Shown here: positions 45,079 to 47,739 of the stretch, in pieces
How positions within the stretch are numbered: the stretch's first letter is position 1
Layout of the letters: each line of letters starts with the position of its first letter
From: a virus
Length of the DNA: 47,739 nt
IMG/VR virus record: IMGVR_UViG_3300012931_000006
Coordinates: 1 to 47,739 of that record
Reading direction: 5' to 3' (one strand)
The notes under the pieces: generated by a model
The model's database searches: none
Told to the model about the DNA's origin: nothing
What the model saw: the letters and a program-made list of their open reading frames with translations, nothing else
Program-made: the position numbers and the translations under genes

Positions 45079-46919
45079 TGGCGCGCCTTACTGAAGCGAC
45101 CCGCACGAAGCGCGAAAACCACTGGTGGCGCGAGTCTAAGGCCGACGTCCACTCTTCGGTGCACGAGGCGATGTCTGCGTTGCGCGACCAGCACCAGGCA
45201 AGAAAGACACACATCGAGGAATGCCTCAAATACTACGGCGTCAACGTCAATCGGGAGTTCGTCGGAAACGACCTGTGCATCATCACCGACGCAATCGACT
45301 CGATACCAGGTGGCGGGTTGCCGCTTCCGATAAACGTAATTGCCATGGTAGCCGACGCATTCATAGCGAAGGTGTGCCGCTCGCAGCTCAAGGTCATGCA
45401 TGTTCCAGTTGGCGTGGGGCTGTCGAACGCCAAGCGACAGGCGGAGGAGCGGACTCGGTTCACCGACGGGATCTGGTACGAAACACAGTTCCGGGAGGAG
45501 GCGATCCAAGCTGCGTTCGACGCGACCGTGTGCTCGATGGGCCAGATCAAAGTGTCGCCAGTCCACGGCAAGATCGAACATGAAGTGGTACATCCAGAGG
45601 AGCTATGGTGGGACGAGCAGGACGCGAAGTACGGCAAGCCTCGCACGCTAGCGCAGCGCCGGGCAGTCGATCGAGACTGCTTGTCGGCGCTGTACCCATC
45701 CAAGAGCCGAGACATTGACGAGGCGGGGTCTAGCACTGAGGACGACGGATACCAGCGCACGTCCGATCAGGTGCTGGTCACAGAAGCATGGCACCTGCCG
45801 AGCGCTCCAAGCGCGGACGATGGCAGGCATATCATCTGCGTTGACACGTGCACGCTTCTGGACGAGCCATGCGATGCCTTCCCGTTCGCGTTCCTGCGGT
45901 GGCAGCCGCCCGCGCGTGGGTTCTGGCAGACCGGTCTGGTTGACGATCTGGTCGGTATTCAGATCGCGATCAACGACCTGATCATCTTCGTTCTTGAATC
46001 GATCGGGTTGATGTCGAGCTCGAAGATCCTGGTCAACAACGCGAGTGGTGTGAACGACTCGGACTTCACCGACGAGATCGGCAAGGTCATTCGGTACAAT
46101 GGCGCGGTTCCGCCTCAGTACATGATCCCAAACATCGTGGTCCCTGGGGAGGTCTACCAGCAGATTGAGCTGATGCAGCAGCGTGCGTTTGCGCGTGCTG
46201 GTCTGTCGCAGATGTCTGCTGCTTCCCAGACTCCAGCCGGGCTCGACGCTTCTGGGCGAGCGATCCGCGTGCGGTCAGACGTCGACACGGCTCGCCATGT
46301 GCTAGCCGGCCGCGCATGGGAGCGCTTTCACGTCAGCACATCGGAGCTGGACTTGCAGGCTGGAGCGCGCTTGTTTGAGGAGAACCCGGACTTCTCCACC
46401 GTGCACGTCGGGCGCAAGTACGGATCTTTCGTAGCGCAGAGCGTGGCGTTCAAGGACGTAGCGCCGAGCGACACCAAGTTCGTTATTCGTCCGTACCCGG
46501 CCGCTCTGCTACCAGAGGATCCGGCGGGGAAGCTCGCCACGCTGGCAGAAATGGAAGATCGTGGGTACATCACGCCAGAGCAGTCGATCGACATGCTCGA
46601 CGCTCCAGAGCTTGAGACGACGATCGCACTCAAGTCGGCTGGACTCCGGGTAATCGACATGGCGATCGACAGCATCCTGAACGACGGCGCATACCTGGCA
46701 CCTGAGCGATATTGGCCGCTCGCAATGTGCATCGACAGAGCACAGGCGCGGTACTGCCTCGCCGAGCAAGACCTAGACGTCAACGACGAACGGCTTGCGC
46801 TGTTGCGAGCATTTATCGACGAAGCGTTTGCGCTTGTGAAGGCGATCCAAGCGGAGAACGCCCCAGCACCGGCCCCTGGTCCAGCGCCCGTCCCAACGCA
46901 ACAAGGAGCTCCAGCATGA
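45078..46919 (+). CDS. Portal protein
   Basis: The 613-residue protein starts at ATG 45078 (TGATG overlap). Its layout is that of podophage portals: an N-terminal helical wing (CLKYYGVNVNREFVG), a beta domain with WDEQDAKYGKP, the WQPPARGFWQTGLVDDLVGI segment, long crown/stem helices (QQIELMQQRAFARAGLSQM) and a C-terminal region rich in Ala/Pro. It forms the dodecameric ring where DNA enters the head. It sits between terminase and scaffold genes as expected. Confidence 0.88.
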   Translation: MARLTEATRTKRENHWWRESKADVHSSVHEAMSALRDQHQARKTHIEECLKYYGVNVNREFVGNDLCIITDAIDSIPGGGLPLPINVIAMVADAFIAKVCRSQLKVMHVPVGVGLSNAKRQAEERTRFTDGIWYETQFREEAIQAAFDATVCSMGQIKVSPVHGKIEHEVVHPEELWWDEQDAKYGKPRTLAQRRAVDRDCLSALYPSKSRDIDEAGSSTEDDGYQRTSDQVLVTEAWHLPSAPSADDGRHIICVDTCTLLDEPCDAFPFAFLRWQPPARGFWQTGLVDDLVGIQIAINDLIIFVLESIGLMSSSKILVNNASGVNDSDFTDEIGKVIRYNGAVPPQYMIPNIVVPGEVYQQIELMQQRAFARAGLSQMSAASQTPAGLDASGRAIRVRSDVDTARHVLAGRAWERFHVSTSELDLQAGARLFEENPDFSTVHVGRKYGSFVAQSVAFKDVAPSDTKFVIRPYPAALLPEDPAGKLATLAEMEDRGYITPEQSIDMLDAPELETTIALKSAGLRVIDMAIDSILNDGAYLAPERYWPLAMCIDRAQARYCLAEQDLDVNDERLALLRAFIDEAFALVKAIQAENAPAPAPGPAPVPTQQGAPA

Positions 46920-47739
46920 GCGACAACGATGAGATCATTTTTGGAGATGAAGCCACCAACGCCGCGTTAGCGCAGATGGATTCGATCGCGTCTGAGACGG
47001 CGGCACCATCCAAGGCTGAGCCGGCGAAGACCGAGCCAGCGACGGAGCCTAACCCGCCTGCCCCAGCGCCCGCGACTCCACCCGCCGCTGCCCCTGAGCC
47101 AGACAAGGCGTCTGCTCGGCAGGAGCGCCGTGAGGTGCTGGCGAAGTTGCACAACGTCGCGAAGGCAGAGGCCGCGATCCGAAAGCAGCAGCGAGCTCTC
47201 GCTGAGCAGGAGGCGCAGGTCAAGGCTGAGCGCGCGAAGCTCGACGAGTTGAACGGGTTCCGAAAGACCGACCCGATCGAGTTCATGCGTCGCGCCGGGC
47301 TCGACCCCGACAAGCTCACAGACGATATCGTGGCGGGGAAGGCGAAGCCTCCGGACCCGTTGCAGGCCAAGCTCGCCGAACTCGAGGGCAAGCTTGCAGA
47401 ACAGACCAAGGCCGCGGATGAGAGACAGGCCCGGGAACGTACAGACAGAGTGCAGCGCAACCTAGCGGCAGACCGCGAGCAATTGGTCGGGTTTGTCGTA
47501 GAGCACGCCGATGCATTCCCATTCGCTGCGGCGCTTGACCATGGGGAGCTCGGGCAGTCGATCCAAGCCATGCGCCGAGACCACTACCTAGAGCACCGGT
47601 CCGTGCTTGACGCGGGCGTCGCTGCTGGTATGCTGAATGCGAGCTTACAGAAGCTCTATCAGCAGCTCCATAGCGTCGCCCAGAAGCAGACAGGAGCTGC
47701 GACGAGCAAAGCGACGCACCCCCCACAAGCAGCCGGGGA
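46916..47739 (+). CDS. Scaffold protein, N-terminal part (continues at 2)
   Basis: The ATG at 46916 overlaps the portal stop (ATGA) and the frame stays open to the right edge, then joins 2-253. Residues 1-65 are acidic then Pro/Ala-rich (NPPAPAPATPPAAAPEPDKA). A charged coiled coil follows (about 70-115), then FRKTDPIEFMRRAGLDPDKL, a second helical region and a segment containing VEHADAFPFAAALDH. Helical, highly charged proteins in this position are head scaffolds. The total is 317 residues. Confidence 0.85.
   Translation, partial: MSDNDEIIFGDEATNAALAQMDSIASETAAPSKAEPAKTEPATEPNPPAPAPATPPAAAPEPDKASARQERREVLAKLHNVAKAEAAIRKQQRALAEQEAQVKAERAKLDELNGFRKTDPIEFMRRAGLDPDKLTDDIVAGKAKPPDPLQAKLAELEGKLAEQTKAADERQARERTDRVQRNLAADREQLVGFVVEHADAFPFAAALDHGELGQSIQAMRRDHYLEHRSVLDAGVAAGMLNASLQKLYQQLHSVAQKQTGAATSKATHPPQAAG
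47617..47739. repeat. Terminal repeat, right copy (circular overlap)
   Basis: Identical to 1-123. It ends inside the scaffold gene and proves that the window is a closed circle or a permuted genome, not a fragment. Confidence 0.95.

Noticed and set aside
1-47739. CRISPR array, insertion sequence or rRNA gene
   Set aside because: No regularly spaced identical repeats with unique spacers, no transposase and no rRNA-like segment were seen on either strand.

Overview
The window is one complete genome of a temperate, short-tailed (podovirus-type) phage, written as a circle and cut inside a gene. Bases 1-123 are repeated exactly at 47617-47739, so the unique unit is 47,616 bp. The scaffold gene that runs off the right edge continues in frame at the left edge. 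The DNA is GC-rich. The host looks like a Gram-negative bacterium, because the phage encodes several lipoprotein-type signal sequences and a multi-enzyme lysis cassette; I cannot name the host. The tyrosine integrase, excisionase-like protein, tRNA-derived attP core and a divergent repressor/operator region indicate lysogeny.

Layout. (a) 42417-47739 and 2-18589, rightward: small and large terminase, a GNAT-like protein, portal, scaffold, major capsid protein, head-tail and tail-tube proteins, a tail protein with an S74-type chaperone domain, two large ejection proteins and a receptor-binding protein. A lysis cassette follows: membrane proteins, two lipoprotein-like proteins, a papain-like protease, a GH25 lysozyme and a CHAP/NlpC-like peptidase. 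(b) 18708-22759: an accessory block, mostly leftward, of unrecognised proteins. It contains paired RNA hairpins with an invariant loop and palindromic operators. (c) 22869-24280: an outward promoter, attP, int and xis. (d) 24277-30855, leftward early operon from PL: first an AcrIII-1/DUF1874-like ring nuclease, then very small genes, a recombination module (coiled-coil protein, RecE-like nuclease, Sak4/RecA-like ATPase, SSB), several zinc-finger miniproteins, and finally xis and int. (e) 30856-31180: divergent PL/PR control region with three copies of one operator word. (f) 31181-41683, rightward early operon from PR: HTH regulator, BRO-N antirepressor, small winged-helix proteins, a DUF2303 protein, DNA methyltransferase, KilA-N protein, DUF1937 protein, SF2 helicase, VRR-NUC nuclease and a primase-polymerase/VapE helicase, followed by an origin-like repeat region. 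(g) 41680-42320: an oppositely oriented lipoprotein gene with its own promoter (a moron), next to TGGCACA iterons that precede the terminase genes and could be the packaging site.

How it works together: PL delivers the putative anti-CRISPR first, then recombination functions and finally int/xis; PR delivers regulators and replication; the late block builds and releases the virion. Almost every gene in the early operons and the lysis region is joined to the next by a 4-base ATGA or GTGA overlap. This overlap fixes most start codons given here and exposes several genes of only 17-51 residues.

The most novel signal is the set of five hairpins at 20185-21215. Their stems differ but covary, the loop is always AGATG on the coding strand, and they sit directly upstream of three ribosome binding sites.
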